The notes under the pieces are model-generated. The model did not search any database and had not been told where the DNA came from. It worked only from the letters and a program-made list of their open reading frames with translations. This document shows, piece by piece, positions 18,079-27,259 of a stretch of DNA of 64,000 nucleotides (positions within the stretch are counted from its first letter, which is position 1; each line of letters starts with the position of its first letter). The translations under genes were made by a program, and so were the position numbers. The DNA comes from an uncultured Candidatus Saccharibacteria bacterium. Its GTDB lineage: Bacteria > Patescibacteriota > Saccharimonadia > Saccharimonadales > Saccharimonadaceae. Where the stretch lies: positions 304,990-368,989 of the forward strand of contig CATXOC010000001.1 of NCBI GenBank assembly GCA_958399925.1. Direction: 5' to 3'.

Positions 18079-18885
18079 GTGAGTGATATGCGCTCTATGT
18101 ATAACCCCTATATCGACGACTTCTATTCTACTGGTAATCATACTGACTTCGACTTGTACTTGCGCAAAGAAATTGACAAAACAATTTCTCGTGTTAGAAA
18201 TTCGTGGCTTAAAATGTTGATCGACAAGCATCTCTTGGAACCTGTGAACAATGACAATATAAATGTACTCGTTGATTGGTGGTGCTGGGCTTTGACGGAA
18301 GGCGGAGTAACAGAGGCTAAACTGCATAAGCGTTTGCATTTACACCTAGATGCGGCTGGCTCATTGGCTACAAAAATTGTCAATGGCAAGCCAGAATCTT
18401 GTGTAATTACAGACACTTATGTAGCAAACCGCGATCTAGAATTACCGTCATTTTTTGGCGCTGGTTCAGTAACAGTTTATGCTAAGCCTAATGTAAGTGT
18501 ATCGCAACATGGCTTTTCGCATAATAATGTTATTCACTACAGGCAGATGCCAGAAGATTTACCGTTTTTGCGAGGCGATGTAGCGAAAGGAGTTCGTGCA
18601 AAGAATAAGGAGGCTGGCGATATAATTGACCGTGCCGCTAAGATTGAAGAAATCTTTGATCAGCTATGGAATATGCGGCATCAAGACGCTTTTGAAGGTG
18701 CTACATTCTGCGGTGGAGTCAATTTTGAAGGCGCTGTATTTATGGAAGCGGCAAAATCTGATGAGGCTCAAAGTTGCAATTACACTGTTATAGATCTACG
18801 AAAACAGTTGAGAGAAATTGTCGGCAATACTCCTAGTGAGTCTGAAATCATGGCTGACTTTGATAAGAGGTTTCTTATGATATAG
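18079..18885 (+). CDS. Conserved-looking hypothetical protein
   Basis: A 268-residue soluble protein I do not recognise. There is no signal peptide or membrane segment. Trp-rich DWWCWAL near residue 67 and an acidic C-terminal half are visible. The GTG at 18079 is only 3 nt from the SD (AAAGGA) while the in-frame ATG at 18088 is 12 nt away, so the start is uncertain by three codons. It has a strong promoter of its own and a strong terminator (18911-18950), so it is a monocistronic and probably well expressed gene. Confidence 0.65.
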   Translation: MSDMRSMYNPYIDDFYSTGNHTDFDLYLRKEIDKTISRVRNSWLKMLIDKHLLEPVNNDNINVLVDWWCWALTEGGVTEAKLHKRLHLHLDAAGSLATKIVNGKPESCVITDTYVANRDLELPSFFGAGSVTVYAKPNVSVSQHGFSHNNVIHYRQMPEDLPFLRGDVAKGVRAKNKEAGDIIDRAAKIEEIFDQLWNMRHQDAFEGATFCGGVNFEGAVFMEAAKSDEAQSCNYTVIDLRKQLREIVGNTPSESEIMADFDKRFLMI

Positions 18886-18910
18886 CATCCACTCTGATCC
18901 TGATATAATA

Positions 18911-18950
18911 ACTGGCCAATGCCGTTGTGCGTTGGCCAGTTTTACTTTTT
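18911..18950 (+). terminator. Rho-independent terminator
   Basis: ACTGGCCAA and TTGGCCAGT pair around a 12-nt loop, followed by TTTACTTTTT. It lies 25 nt past the stop of the 18079-18885 gene. Confidence 0.9.
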
Positions 18951-18993
18951 ATGGGAATTATTTTAACATTGGCTAATCTGCTATAATAGCCCT

Positions 18994-20190
18994 ATGAGGC
19001 GGTTTAGAGAGGGTTTTGATTACGGCTTTGCGACAGCGCGAGCACGCGCGCAACGCCGACGTCACCATGGCGGTTTTCGTGTTTGGTTTAATATCATAAC
19101 GATTATTTTTCTAGCTATTGTATTGTTCGCATCACGGCGCGAGTTAGTGCGAGCTTGGCACCTGCTAGATCAGGCGAATATTTGGCTGATACTACTGCTA
19201 ATTCCACTACAATTTGCATCGTACTATGCTAATACAGAAATCTTTTTCTCTTACCTACGAGCGCGGGGTCAATTGAAGCAGGTAACATCTATGCAGGCGA
19301 CAGGTATGTCGCTAGAATTTACTTTCGTAAATCATGTATTTCCTTCGGCTGGCGTGGCGGGCGCTGGTTACATGGTATGGCGGCTAGGGCGTTGTGGCGT
19401 GTCGGCTGGGCAGGCGACGATGACGCAAGTGATGCGTATCATTGTGCAATTTGGCACATTCATGTGTCTGATGGTGGCGGCACTGATTTGGGCGACGATC
19501 GAGGATCGTACGGCTAGTTGGGTGGTTGTAGCAACAACTGTGGCAGTTACGGTTCTGGTATTTTTGGTGGCATTTGGCAACTATGTGTTTGGTAGTAAAG
19601 AGCGCATAGTGAGCTTTAGTCATTGGTTGAGCAGATGGGTCAATCTAATTGTGGCAAAGGTAACATTTGGTCGCCGTAAAAACATATTGGCAGTAGACGC
19701 GTTAGACGAGTTCTTCTTCGACTTTTATGAAGATCTAGTCACTCTTAAAGCCAATAGAGCTCTATTAAAGCACCCGATTATATGGAGCTTTATCTTTAAT
19801 ATACTGGACGTATCGCTGTTCTTTGTGACGTTCTTGGCATTGGGTACCTTTGTTAATCCGGCAGTTCTATTGATAGCATATGGGGCTGCGACGATTGGTG
19901 GTGGAATCATGATTACCCCTGGCGGCATTGGCGCGTATGAGGCGGTGATGGTTTCGATTTTAATCGCTGGTAACGTTCCGGCGGCAGCTGCTTTAGCAGG
20001 GGTAATTCTGGCGCGTATGCTACTGATGACGGGTACTATCAGTGTAGGATTCTTTGTCTATCAGCACGCTATTCATAAGTATGGAAAACCTGTGGATAAG
20101 TCATGCAAAAATGTTGATAAGTCTGTGGATAAACCTGCGAAAAAGTCTGTTGATAAGCCTGTGAAAAAGAAGGGGATAAAGCGTGGATAA
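18994..20190 (+). CDS. Flippase-like membrane protein (LPG synthase TM / UPF0104 family)
   Basis: A 398-residue polytopic protein with about eight membrane helices. The family pattern FPSAGVAGAGYMVWRL and the C-terminal ITPGGIGAYEAVMV are visible. The family covers the membrane half of MprF and related lipid flippases; no aminoacyl-transferase domain is attached. TATAAT (18982-18987) ends 6 nt before the ATG, so it is probably leaderless. The last 33 residues are a Lys/Asp/Val repeat tail (VDKS, VDKP) whose DNA carries five DnaA-box-like 9-mers. The gene overlaps xseA by 8 nt. Confidence 0.8.
   Translation: MRRFREGFDYGFATARARAQRRRHHGGFRVWFNIITIIFLAIVLFASRRELVRAWHLLDQANIWLILLLIPLQFASYYANTEIFFSYLRARGQLKQVTSMQATGMSLEFTFVNHVFPSAGVAGAGYMVWRLGRCGVSAGQATMTQVMRIIVQFGTFMCLMVAALIWATIEDRTASWVVVATTVAVTVLVFLVAFGNYVFGSKERIVSFSHWLSRWVNLIVAKVTFGRRKNILAVDALDEFFFDFYEDLVTLKANRALLKHPIIWSFIFNILDVSLFFVTFLALGTFVNPAVLLIAYGAATIGGGIMITPGGIGAYEAVMVSILIAGNVPAAAALAGVILARMLLMTGTISVGFFVYQHAIHKYGKPVDKSCKNVDKSVDKPAKKSVDKPVKKKGIKRG
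20091..20190 (+). repeat. Cluster of DnaA-box-like 9-mers in coding tail
   Basis: TGTGGATAA occurs at 20091-20099 and 20124-20132 (exact reverse complement of the consensus TTATCCACA), CGTGGATAA at 20182-20190 and TGTTGATAA at 20112-20120 and 20148-20156. All share one orientation within 100 bp. They also encode the repeated VDK residues of the flippase tail, so protein-level repetition is an alternative cause. Confidence 0.5.
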
Positions 20191-21319
20191 ACGAGATAAT
20201 CTACCGGGTACACCGCCGGAATTTACCGTATCACAAGCAGTAGCTGTGCTAAATCAGGTGCTGGCGACCGCGCTACCTTATATTGATATAGTAGGCGAGG
20301 TGGCGAACTATAAGGTGAATCAGGGCAAGTGGGTATTCTTTGACCTGAAAGACAAAGACTGTATATTGAACTGTTTTATGTCAATATATAATCTGCGTGT
20401 AGCATTAGAAGATGGCATGAAGGTGAAAGTGCGGGCGCGCCCTAGTCTGACTAAGTGGGGTCGTTTTAGTATGACGGTACAGCTAATAAAGCCAGTAGGT
20501 GAAGGATCAATCAAGAAGTCTTTCGAGCTTTTGAAGAAGAAGCTGACGGCTGAAGGCCTGTTTGATCAACGTCGCAAACGGCTGCTACCTAAACTACCGC
20601 AACATATCGGGGTAATATCGTCGGTACAAGCGGCGGGCTATGCTGACTTTATAAAAATTCTCGGTGCGCGCATGTCTGGTCTGACGATTGATGTTATTTC
20701 AGTTCAAGTGCAGGGCGATGTGGCGGCAGACCAAATCATTAGTGCAATTCACCAGATGAACGAATTGCCTGATCCGCCTGAAGTGTTAGCCATTTTACGC
20801 GGTGGTGGTTCGCGTGATGATTTAGCGGTGTTTGATGACGAAAAATTGGTGCGTGCTATTGCGGCGTCGCGCATTCCCACTATTACAGGTATAGGCCACG
20901 AAATCGACACGACACTCGCTGACTTAGCGTCAGACTTACGAGCCAGTACGCCATCCAATGCAGCAGAACTATTAGTACCTGATCGTCGCGAGCTGTTGGC
21001 GGCAACCACAGATAAACTGTATGGTATGGTGCAGACGTTGGAATTGCAGACTAAGAATCAGCGCAACGAAATGATGCGCACCTTGGATCGAATTAGCCAG
21101 CTGACAGACCGTTGCTTGCGCGATAGCAAGGCGCATTTTGCGGCGACTGCTAGTGCGCTAAATGCTTATAACCCACGAGCAGCTTTAAAGCGTGGCTATG
21201 CGCTAGTCTGGGCGGGCGAACACATACTAAAAGCCACGCCTGCTAATGGTGATCGATTAACAATTGAAACAGCAACTAATTTAATTGAAACGGAGGTAAG
21301 GAATGTCAGGGCAAAGTAA
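20183..21319 (+). CDS. xseA: Exodeoxyribonuclease VII large subunit
   Basis: A 378-residue XseA. An N-terminal OB fold (SQAVAVLNQVLATALPYIDIVGEVANYK) is followed by the catalytic core with GVISSVQAAGYADFI, RGGGSRDDLAVFDDE and GIGHEIDTTLADLASD, and a shortened coiled-coil region. With XseB it forms exonuclease VII, which degrades single-stranded DNA from both ends. GTG start; overlaps the upstream gene by 8 nt and xseB by 17 nt, so the three are co-transcribed. Confidence 0.95.
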   Translation: MDKRDNLPGTPPEFTVSQAVAVLNQVLATALPYIDIVGEVANYKVNQGKWVFFDLKDKDCILNCFMSIYNLRVALEDGMKVKVRARPSLTKWGRFSMTVQLIKPVGEGSIKKSFELLKKKLTAEGLFDQRRKRLLPKLPQHIGVISSVQAAGYADFIKILGARMSGLTIDVISVQVQGDVAADQIISAIHQMNELPDPPEVLAILRGGGSRDDLAVFDDEKLVRAIAASRIPTITGIGHEIDTTLADLASDLRASTPSNAAELLVPDRRELLAATTDKLYGMVQTLELQTKNQRNEMMRTLDRISQLTDRCLRDSKAHFAATASALNAYNPRAALKRGYALVWAGEHILKATPANGDRLTIETATNLIETEVRNVRAK

Positions 21320-21524
21320 GGAAACGGTAGACTTGAACCAGCTAATGGCACAGCTGGACGAGATTGTGGCTTGGTTTAACGCTGGCAATGTTGACATCGA
21401 ACAGGCTGCTAAGAAATTTGATGAAGGTGTTAAACTAGCGGAACAGATTAAACAGCGTCTAGCGGAAACCGAAAACAAGGTTAATCAAATCAAATTAAAG
21501 CTAGAGAAATTTGAAGACCAATAG
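21303..21524 (+). CDS. xseB: Exodeoxyribonuclease VII small subunit
   Basis: A 73-residue helical-hairpin protein with the XseB core LDEIVAWFNAGNVDIEQA followed by KFDEGVKLAEQI. The family is usually 60-85 residues. GGAGG SD just before the ATG; the start lies inside the end of xseA. Several XseB helical hairpins coat each XseA subunit. Confidence 0.92.
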   Translation: MSGQSKETVDLNQLMAQLDEIVAWFNAGNVDIEQAAKKFDEGVKLAEQIKQRLAETENKVNQIKLKLEKFEDQ

Positions 21525-21545
21525 CTCTTATGCTAAAATTAAGCC

Positions 21546-22211
21546 ATGAAACATGACGAGCGGGGTGTGGTTAATCCACTGTTGATAGCAACTATATTGC
21601 TAGCAGTGTTTTTAGTAGCGGCAGCTGGCGCCTTTGTCTGGGCGTATTCTGGTATGGTGGACTGGCAGAAGAATGGTCAGGCTAAAGTCGATAGTGCAGT
21701 AGCTGACGCAAAAGGGCAGCAACAAAAGGATGATCAGGCTAAATTTAACGAAGAGCAGAAGAAGCCGAATCTGACTTACCAAGGCCCGTCAGAGATGGGC
21801 TCGGTTCGCTTTGACTATCCTAAAACTTGGTCTGGCTACACCGCCGAAAGCAGCAACAATGATTTGCAGGTGTATTTCTATCCATCGATGGTACCAAAGG
21901 TTAACCCCGATGTAACGCCTTATGCATTGCGCGTCAGTGTAACTAACGATACTTATTCGGATGTCATAAAGAGTTATGAAAGTCTAGTAGAGAACGGCAA
22001 AGCGACGGCAAATCCAACGGTTATTGGCGCCAAGGAGGGCTTTGCAGGATACTCGGGTATGCGCGTTGACGGTCAGCTGAGTGATACAATTAACGGTTCC
22101 GTTGTGATATTCAAGGTGCGCGATAAAACATTGCGCATGTATGTGGATCGCTCGGACTTTGTGAATGACTTTAATAATACGATTCTAAGAACCCTGCAGT
22201 TCCAGCCATAG
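21546..22211 (+). CDS. Membrane-anchored extracytoplasmic protein, PsbP-like fold possible
   Basis: A 221-residue protein with an N-terminal anchor (about 10-33), a charged linker (about 40-75) and an extracytoplasmic domain. The stretch SVRFDYPKTWSGYTAE and the end RTLQFQP recall PsbP/DUF1795-like domains, which are small lipid- or cofactor-binding folds; this is a pattern impression only. TAAAAT (21534-21539) ends 6 nt before the ATG with no SD, so it is probably leaderless and separate from xseB. Confidence 0.65.
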   Translation: MKHDERGVVNPLLIATILLAVFLVAAAGAFVWAYSGMVDWQKNGQAKVDSAVADAKGQQQKDDQAKFNEEQKKPNLTYQGPSEMGSVRFDYPKTWSGYTAESSNNDLQVYFYPSMVPKVNPDVTPYALRVSVTNDTYSDVIKSYESLVENGKATANPTVIGAKEGFAGYSGMRVDGQLSDTINGSVVIFKVRDKTLRMYVDRSDFVNDFNNTILRTLQFQP

Positions 22212-22283
22212 TGTAGATATGGCTAAAAATACTGGTAGCATAAGCACCATCAATCTGCGGATTTTGCTATACTAGTTGTAGAT

Positions 22284-23003
22284 ATGAAGTGGCAGGAGGT
22301 GGATTTAGGTGCTTTATCAGTAGCCGCGGCGTCACGTGATTTGCGGGTTCCGTTGGTTCGTCTCCGCCAGCTTTCTTTTGAGCTATCAGACGCCAAAGGT
22401 CAAAATCAAGTAGCATTAGATCAAATGCAACTAACTCTGGACGAAATGTTCAGACTAGTGGGTCAATTGGCGCAGGTAACTAAGCCGCTGAACAACGAAT
22501 TAGAGCTTGAGCCAATCCAGCTAGACGGGCTAATTCAGGAAATTAGTTGCAGCTTGAAGCCACTGTGTCACAGTCTAAAGCGTGATTTTGTCTGCGAGCT
22601 GCCGACGCGTAAGCGACTGATTGCGGTAGGTAATTATCAGACACTCAGCAGTATATTGACGCGCTTTATGTCGGACGCCTTGCACTACAATGTAGAGCAG
22701 CGACCAGTCGAGCTATCTGTTCAAGCTTCACGCGATGATCAGGTAAAGGTGGCGATTTGCGACTATGGCTCGGCATTTGACGATCGACGTGATCAATCAC
22801 TACTGGCCGCTAGCAATTTAGTGGGTAATTTAAATCCAATTCACACGCGTCCGCTAATGAGTAGTTTGAACCTGCTGTTAGCGAGTAAGCTAGCGCAGGC
22901 TATGCATGGTCATATTGAGCTGCACCGTCACCGAAAAGGTGGGGTAACTATCGAGACTTATTTACCGCTGAGTCATCAGCTGAGCTTATTGGGGGTGCAG
23001 TGA
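22284..23003 (+). CDS. Degenerate histidine kinase-like protein
   Basis: A 239-residue protein with the layout of a HisKA plus HATPase sensor kinase core but no sensor domain or membrane helix. The H-box reads SRDLRVPL (residues 17-24) where kinases have SHELRTPL, so the phosphoacceptor histidine is arginine 18. The G1 box is DYGSAF instead of DxGxG and the glycine-rich G2 loop is SSLNLLL instead of GxGLGL. ATP binding and autophosphorylation are therefore doubtful. It overlaps the next response-regulator gene by 4 nt (GTGA), so they form a pair. TATACT at 22268-22273 lies 10 nt before the ATG. Stop is TGA. Confidence 0.7.
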   Translation: MKWQEVDLGALSVAAASRDLRVPLVRLRQLSFELSDAKGQNQVALDQMQLTLDEMFRLVGQLAQVTKPLNNELELEPIQLDGLIQEISCSLKPLCHSLKRDFVCELPTRKRLIAVGNYQTLSSILTRFMSDALHYNVEQRPVELSVQASRDDQVKVAICDYGSAFDDRRDQSLLAASNLVGNLNPIHTRPLMSSLNLLLASKLAQAMHGHIELHRHRKGGVTIETYLPLSHQLSLLGVQ

Positions 23004-23404
23004 ATATCTTGATCCTAGAGGACGACCAGTGGTTTGCGGCTAGTCTTGGTCGAACGCTGGCGGTGCATGGCTATGATACGAAAATAGTCAACGACCCAGA
23101 TAGAGTGTTTGAACTGTTAAACCAAGCAAAATACGGGGCGATTATTATGGATGTACATCTTGGGCGGTTTAATGCTATTACATTATTAAATGAAATGGCA
23201 ACTTATGACGACACACTAGCTCTGCCAAAAATTATTTTATCGGCGTCGGGACACGATATCGCATTAGACGACGTACGACAGTTCGGTGTGATAGCGGTGC
23301 TAGATAAAGCGACATATCAGATGGATGACATTTTAAATGCTCTTCCGCAGAGAAAGCTAACGTCTACTGGTATAATAGGAAAATTGAAGAAGAGGGATAA
23401 CTAA
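23000..23404 (+). CDS. Response regulator receiver-domain protein
   Basis: A 134-residue receiver: acidic pair in LILEDDQW, candidate phospho-Asp in IIMDVHLG, Ser in LSASG and Lys in VLDKATYQ. No DNA-binding domain is attached; a short basic tail follows. It starts with GTG overlapping the degenerate kinase gene and ends in TAATG with recO. Because the partner kinase lacks its histidine, signalling may run through protein contact or another kinase. Confidence 0.8.
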   Translation: MNILILEDDQWFAASLGRTLAVHGYDTKIVNDPDRVFELLNQAKYGAIIMDVHLGRFNAITLLNEMATYDDTLALPKIILSASGHDIALDDVRQFGVIAVLDKATYQMDDILNALPQRKLTSTGIIGKLKKRDN

Positions 23405-24096
23405 TGGCGCAGAATCTCAAGACCAACGCCATCATTCTGCGGCGTACCAATTATCGTGAAGCCGACCGTATTTTAACAGTCTTAACACCACATAATGGGC
23501 AGATTGCCGTCATTGCTAAGGGAGTCCGACGTGAACAATCGAGACTGGCTGGCGGCATTGAGCTGTTTGCGGAATGTGAATTAAATTTAGTGCGGAGTAG
23601 TATGAATATTGACGGTATGTGGACACTGACTGGCTCGCGCATTGTTAGTTTCTACGACCAAATCATGACCGATTACGACCGATTGCAGTTCGGTTATGAA
23701 GCAATAAAGAAAGTTGCTGACCTTTCAAACGTCATCGATTCGCCTGAGCTATACCAGATTATACTGAGCGTAATTCGGTTGTTAAATAATCAGACAATCG
23801 ATTTGCGCTTGATTAAAGCTTGGTTCTATTTGCGTGTAGCACGTCTTAGCGGCAGTGAATTGAACTTATTTACCGATATTAGTGGCATGAAATTAGTAGA
23901 GGGTGCTAGCTATAATTTTGATTTAGCTAACAATGCTTTTGTTTACAGCGACCAAGGTCAATATCAATCGAATGCAATTAAGCTGCTGCGATTGATGATG
24001 GCGAATGACGCGGCGCTACTAGCGCGTTTGCGCGGTCTAGACGACAAGGCTATTTCTGATGCGTTCTACCTTTCGCAGGTAGCAGCAGGAAAATAG
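23404..24096 (+). CDS. recO: DNA repair protein RecO
   Basis: A 230-residue RecO. The N-terminal OB fold shows TNAIILRRTNYREADRIL, TPHNGQIAVIAKGVR and SRLAGGIELFAEC. A helical C-terminal part follows but the four-cysteine zinc site seen in many RecO proteins is absent. RecO loads RecA on SSB-coated DNA with RecR. ATG overlaps the previous stop (TAATG), so it is translated from the same mRNA. Confidence 0.88.
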   Translation: MAQNLKTNAIILRRTNYREADRILTVLTPHNGQIAVIAKGVRREQSRLAGGIELFAECELNLVRSSMNIDGMWTLTGSRIVSFYDQIMTDYDRLQFGYEAIKKVADLSNVIDSPELYQIILSVIRLLNNQTIDLRLIKAWFYLRVARLSGSELNLFTDISGMKLVEGASYNFDLANNAFVYSDQGQYQSNAIKLLRLMMANDAALLARLRGLDDKAISDAFYLSQVAAGK

Positions 24097-24122
24097 CAGA
24101 TTTTGTGGTGTATAATAGGCGT

Positions 24123-25469
24123 ATGGAAGATATTATTTCGCTATGTAAGCGTCGAGGGTTTATATTTCAAGGTTCGGCTGTTTATGACGGACTGGCTGGA
24201 ACGTGGGACTGGGGCCCACTAGGTGTTGAGCTGAAGCGTCGTGTCATGGATTTGTGGTGGCAATTCTGGGTTGACCGCCGTCCAGAAATTTATGGTGTAG
24301 ACGCGGCTATAATCATGAATCCTAAGGTTTGGCAGGCTAGTGGCCACGTAGCCACGTTTGCTGATCCGTTGGTTGAGGATACTGTGAATCATCGTCGCTA
24401 TCGTGCTGACCACCTGTTAAAGGATAAAGGTATAGAGGCGGAAGGTCTCACTAACGATGAAATTACGAAGCTAATTCGCGAGCATGACATCAAGTCGCCT
24501 GATGGCAATCCGCTATCTGATGTGCGTAGCTTTAACATGATGTTCAAGACTACAGTTGGTCCAGTCGACACAGCAGAAGCAGTAGCTTACCTGCGACCTG
24601 AGACCGCGCAGGGCATCTTTACTAATTATCGCAATGTGGTTGATACGCTGTATCCGAATTTGCCATTTGGTTTGGCACAGCAGGGCAAGGCGTTTCGTAA
24701 CGAGATAAGCCCACGCGACTTTATTTTCCGCTCACGCGAGTTCGAGCAAATGGAAATTGAATACTTTGTGAAGCCAGATCAGTGGGATGAGGAATTTACG
24801 ATGTTGCTGGGTCTAATTCATGAGTTTCTAGAGCAAGTGATTGGCTTGCCGGCGGATAAAATTCATGAGTATGAAGTACCAGGGAACGATCGTGCGCACT
24901 ATAGCAAGCGCACAATTGATATCGAGTTCGATTATCCAATTGGCCGTGAAGAGCTGATGGGTCTAGCATATCGTACAGATTTCGATTTGCAGAATATTCA
25001 ACGTGTAGCAAAGAAATCTATGGAATATCGTCCTAAGGATGGTGGCGAGCCATTCGTACCGCACGTGATTGAGCCGTCATTCGGTGTTGAGCGATTGGTT
25101 ATGGCGATTCTCTGCGCATTTTATCAGACTGACGAGGTGGGCGGCAGCAAGCGCAACGTGTTGCGTCTACCACATCAGCTGGCGCCAATTATGGTAACAG
25201 TGTCGCCATTACTAAAGAACAAACCAGAGCTAGTCAAGAAGGCGCAGGAAGTCTATGCTATGCTAAACAATGCAATGCCGGGGCGGGTAAACTGGGACGA
25301 TAGCGGCAATATTGGTAAGCGCTATCGCAAAGCCGATGAAATCGGTGTGCCGCACTGTGTGGTCATCGACTTTGACTCATTGGAAAATGATGATGTTACT
25401 GTGCGCGATCGCGATATCACAGAACAGAGACGCGTGAAGACTGCGGAACTGGTTAAGGTGCTTGACTAA
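24123..25469 (+). CDS. glyS: Glycyl-tRNA synthetase, alpha2 type
   Basis: A 448-residue single-chain class II GlyRS. Motifs visible: GFIFQGSAVYDGLAGTWDWGP, GVDAAIIMNPKVWQASGH, RPETAQGIF, FRNEISPRDFIFRSREFEQME (motif 2) and EPSFGVERLVMAIL (motif 3). A GTG at 24105 is in frame, but the TATAAT box 24111-24116 lies inside that extension and ends 6 nt before the ATG at 24123, so the shorter start is used. It charges tRNA-Gly. Its C-terminal anticodon domain is complete. Confidence 0.95.
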   Translation: MEDIISLCKRRGFIFQGSAVYDGLAGTWDWGPLGVELKRRVMDLWWQFWVDRRPEIYGVDAAIIMNPKVWQASGHVATFADPLVEDTVNHRRYRADHLLKDKGIEAEGLTNDEITKLIREHDIKSPDGNPLSDVRSFNMMFKTTVGPVDTAEAVAYLRPETAQGIFTNYRNVVDTLYPNLPFGLAQQGKAFRNEISPRDFIFRSREFEQMEIEYFVKPDQWDEEFTMLLGLIHEFLEQVIGLPADKIHEYEVPGNDRAHYSKRTIDIEFDYPIGREELMGLAYRTDFDLQNIQRVAKKSMEYRPKDGGEPFVPHVIEPSFGVERLVMAILCAFYQTDEVGGSKRNVLRLPHQLAPIMVTVSPLLKNKPELVKKAQEVYAMLNNAMPGRVNWDDSGNIGKRYRKADEIGVPHCVVIDFDSLENDDVTVRDRDITEQRRVKTAELVKVLD

Positions 25470-25499
25470 ACGCTAGCGTTACCGTATAATAAGCTCATT

Positions 25500-26282
25500 A
25501 TGAAAGGAAGTCGTCAAGAGTGTGTCGGCTCGCCCGACAAACAAACGCCTCATAGCAGTATTAACGTGGCTGCTGACTACAATGCGGCAGATAATGCGGC
25601 AGAAGATACTAACGAACGTGAACTAAGCGATAACGACCAAGAGCTGAAGCAAGCGCTTGGTCGCTTTGTGATTCATGGCCCTGATCGCCATACGCTAGCT
25701 GATGAATCAAATAGGCCAATTGCTGATCGTCGTGCTAACGTGTTTTTTGGCGCATACAGCGATGCGCAAGGAAATCAGCAACAGCTGCGCGGAATTGTTG
25801 ACACTTGGCATCAGGATGAACTTGTGCAAGGTGGTGTAGGCCACTTTGCGAAAGCTGCGGCTGATCCACGCCAACTGAACCGACACCGCGTGTTCGACCG
25901 AGGCGAAATGAGCTTTGTTTCACGCCTGGGTGCTACGGTAGTGCGAATTGCTGTGCAACGTTACGATTACTATAATTGCGAAGCCGCTATGAATGACGAA
26001 GAATATGATGAAGATGGCAATATAGTACCCGTCAAAGACAACATTACTATAACGCCGTTAGACCCAACCACACCGCATTACATGGAGTATTTAAAGCGTT
26101 TTAGCGATGAAGATGAAAGATTGGCTAAAATTACAGCAGAAGACAAGAGAGAACGCGAGGCTATAGCGGAACAACGAGAAGCAGCGCAACTAGCCGAAAA
26201 GGCGTACAGGGATAATGCTGTTGTCAATATGTCGAACAGTAATACAGCAGAGACTGCGTCGAGCGACTATGCACTTACTTAA
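25500..26282 (+). CDS. Hypothetical acidic protein
   Basis: A 260-residue protein of unknown function. An Asn/Asp/Ala-rich N-terminal 60 residues precedes a folded-looking middle part (about 60-185) and a charged C-terminal helix rich in Glu, Arg and Ala. No signal or membrane segment. TATAAT (25485-25490) ends 9 nt before the ATG, giving a leaderless or nearly leaderless mRNA. The aldolase gene that follows has a promoter of its own. Confidence 0.6.
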   Translation: MKGSRQECVGSPDKQTPHSSINVAADYNAADNAAEDTNERELSDNDQELKQALGRFVIHGPDRHTLADESNRPIADRRANVFFGAYSDAQGNQQQLRGIVDTWHQDELVQGGVGHFAKAAADPRQLNRHRVFDRGEMSFVSRLGATVVRIAVQRYDYYNCEAAMNDEEYDEDGNIVPVKDNITITPLDPTTPHYMEYLKRFSDEDERLAKITAEDKREREAIAEQREAAQLAEKAYRDNAVVNMSNSNTAETASSDYALT

Positions 26283-26293
26283 GGTTGTGAGCC

Positions 26294-26322
26294 TTGACAT
26301 TATTTGTGTAAAGTGCTAATGT
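26294..26322 (+). promoter_or_regulatory. Promoter of aldolase gene
   Basis: TTGACA (26294-26299), 17-bp spacer, TAATGT (26317-26322). The leader ends with AAGGAG (26350-26355) before the ATG at 26361, so this gene uses conventional SD initiation. Confidence 0.6.
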
Positions 26323-26360
26323 TAATATTGGCTTAAGATTTGAAACAAAAAGGAGAATAA

Positions 26361-27251
26361 ATGGCAAATTTAAAAATGCTAGAACAGATGAAACATGGCA
26401 AAGGTTTTATCGCAGCGCTCGACCAGAGTGGTGGTAGCACGCCTAAAGCACTAAAGGCTTATGGTATCGATGAGTCGCAATACCATAACGAAGATGAAAT
26501 GTTTGATATGGTGCACCAGATGCGCGCCCGTATTATTACAAGCCCTGAATTCACGAGCGAACATATATTGGGCGCAATTCTGTTCGAGAAGACTATGTTA
26601 AGCCAGATTGATGGCAAATATACTGCTGAATATCTATGGCAAAACAAACATGTTGTACCGTTTTTGAAAGTCGACAGTGGTCTAGCCGAGCAGGCCGATG
26701 GCGTACAGCTGATGAAACCAATTCCAGAGTTAGCGAACCGTTTGGCTGAGGCTAATCAACATGGCGTATTTGGCACTAAAATGCGCAGTGTCATTCACGA
26801 GCTAAACCACGATGGTATTAAGGCGATTATTGATCAACAGTTTGCGATAGCAAAGACGATTTGCGATGCCGGTCTAGTGCCGATTATTGAACCAGAGGTA
26901 GATATTCATGCAGCGCAGAAGGACGAGATCGAACATGCAATGAAGGCGGAAGTTACTCGACATCTGGACAGCTGGGATGTGAACGATCTGATTATGTTCA
27001 AATTTAGTATTCCTACTACTCCTGATTTATACGCTGATCTATATAACTATGACGCCGTGGTGCGAATTGTTGCGTTGTCGGGTGGCTATAGTGTTGACGA
27101 AGCTTGTGTAAAGTTAGCCCAGAACCACAATATGCCAGCTAGCTTTAGTCGTGCTTTACTGCAAAACCTACGCGCCCAGCAGAGCGACGAAGAGTTTAAC
27201 GAGACTTTGAAGCAGGCGATCGAGCAAATCTACCAGGCATCAGTTAATTAG
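26361..27251 (+). CDS. Class I fructose-bisphosphate aldolase
   Basis: A 296-residue class I (Schiff base) aldolase of the staphylococcal Fda type. [17 protein letters not shown] is at the N-terminus, FLKVDSGL in the middle and the lysine in [12 protein letters not shown] is the likely Schiff-base residue. It interconverts fructose 1,6-bisphosphate with DHAP and glyceraldehyde 3-phosphate in glycolysis. It has its own promoter and SD, consistent with high expression. Confidence 0.92.
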   Translation: MANLKMLEQMKHGKGFIAALDQSGGSTPKALKAYGIDESQYHNEDEMFDMVHQMRARIITSPEFTSEHILGAILFEKTMLSQIDGKYTAEYLWQNKHVVPFLKVDSGLAEQADGVQLMKPIPELANRLAEANQHGVFGTKMRSVIHELNHDGIKAIIDQQFAIAKTICDAGLVPIIEPEVDIHAAQKDEIEHAMKAEVTRHLDSWDVNDLIMFKFSIPTTPDLYADLYNYDAVVRIVALSGGYSVDEACVKLAQNHNMPASFSRALLQNLRAQQSDEEFNETLKQAIEQIYQASVN

Positions 27252-27259
27252 ATTCTCTT

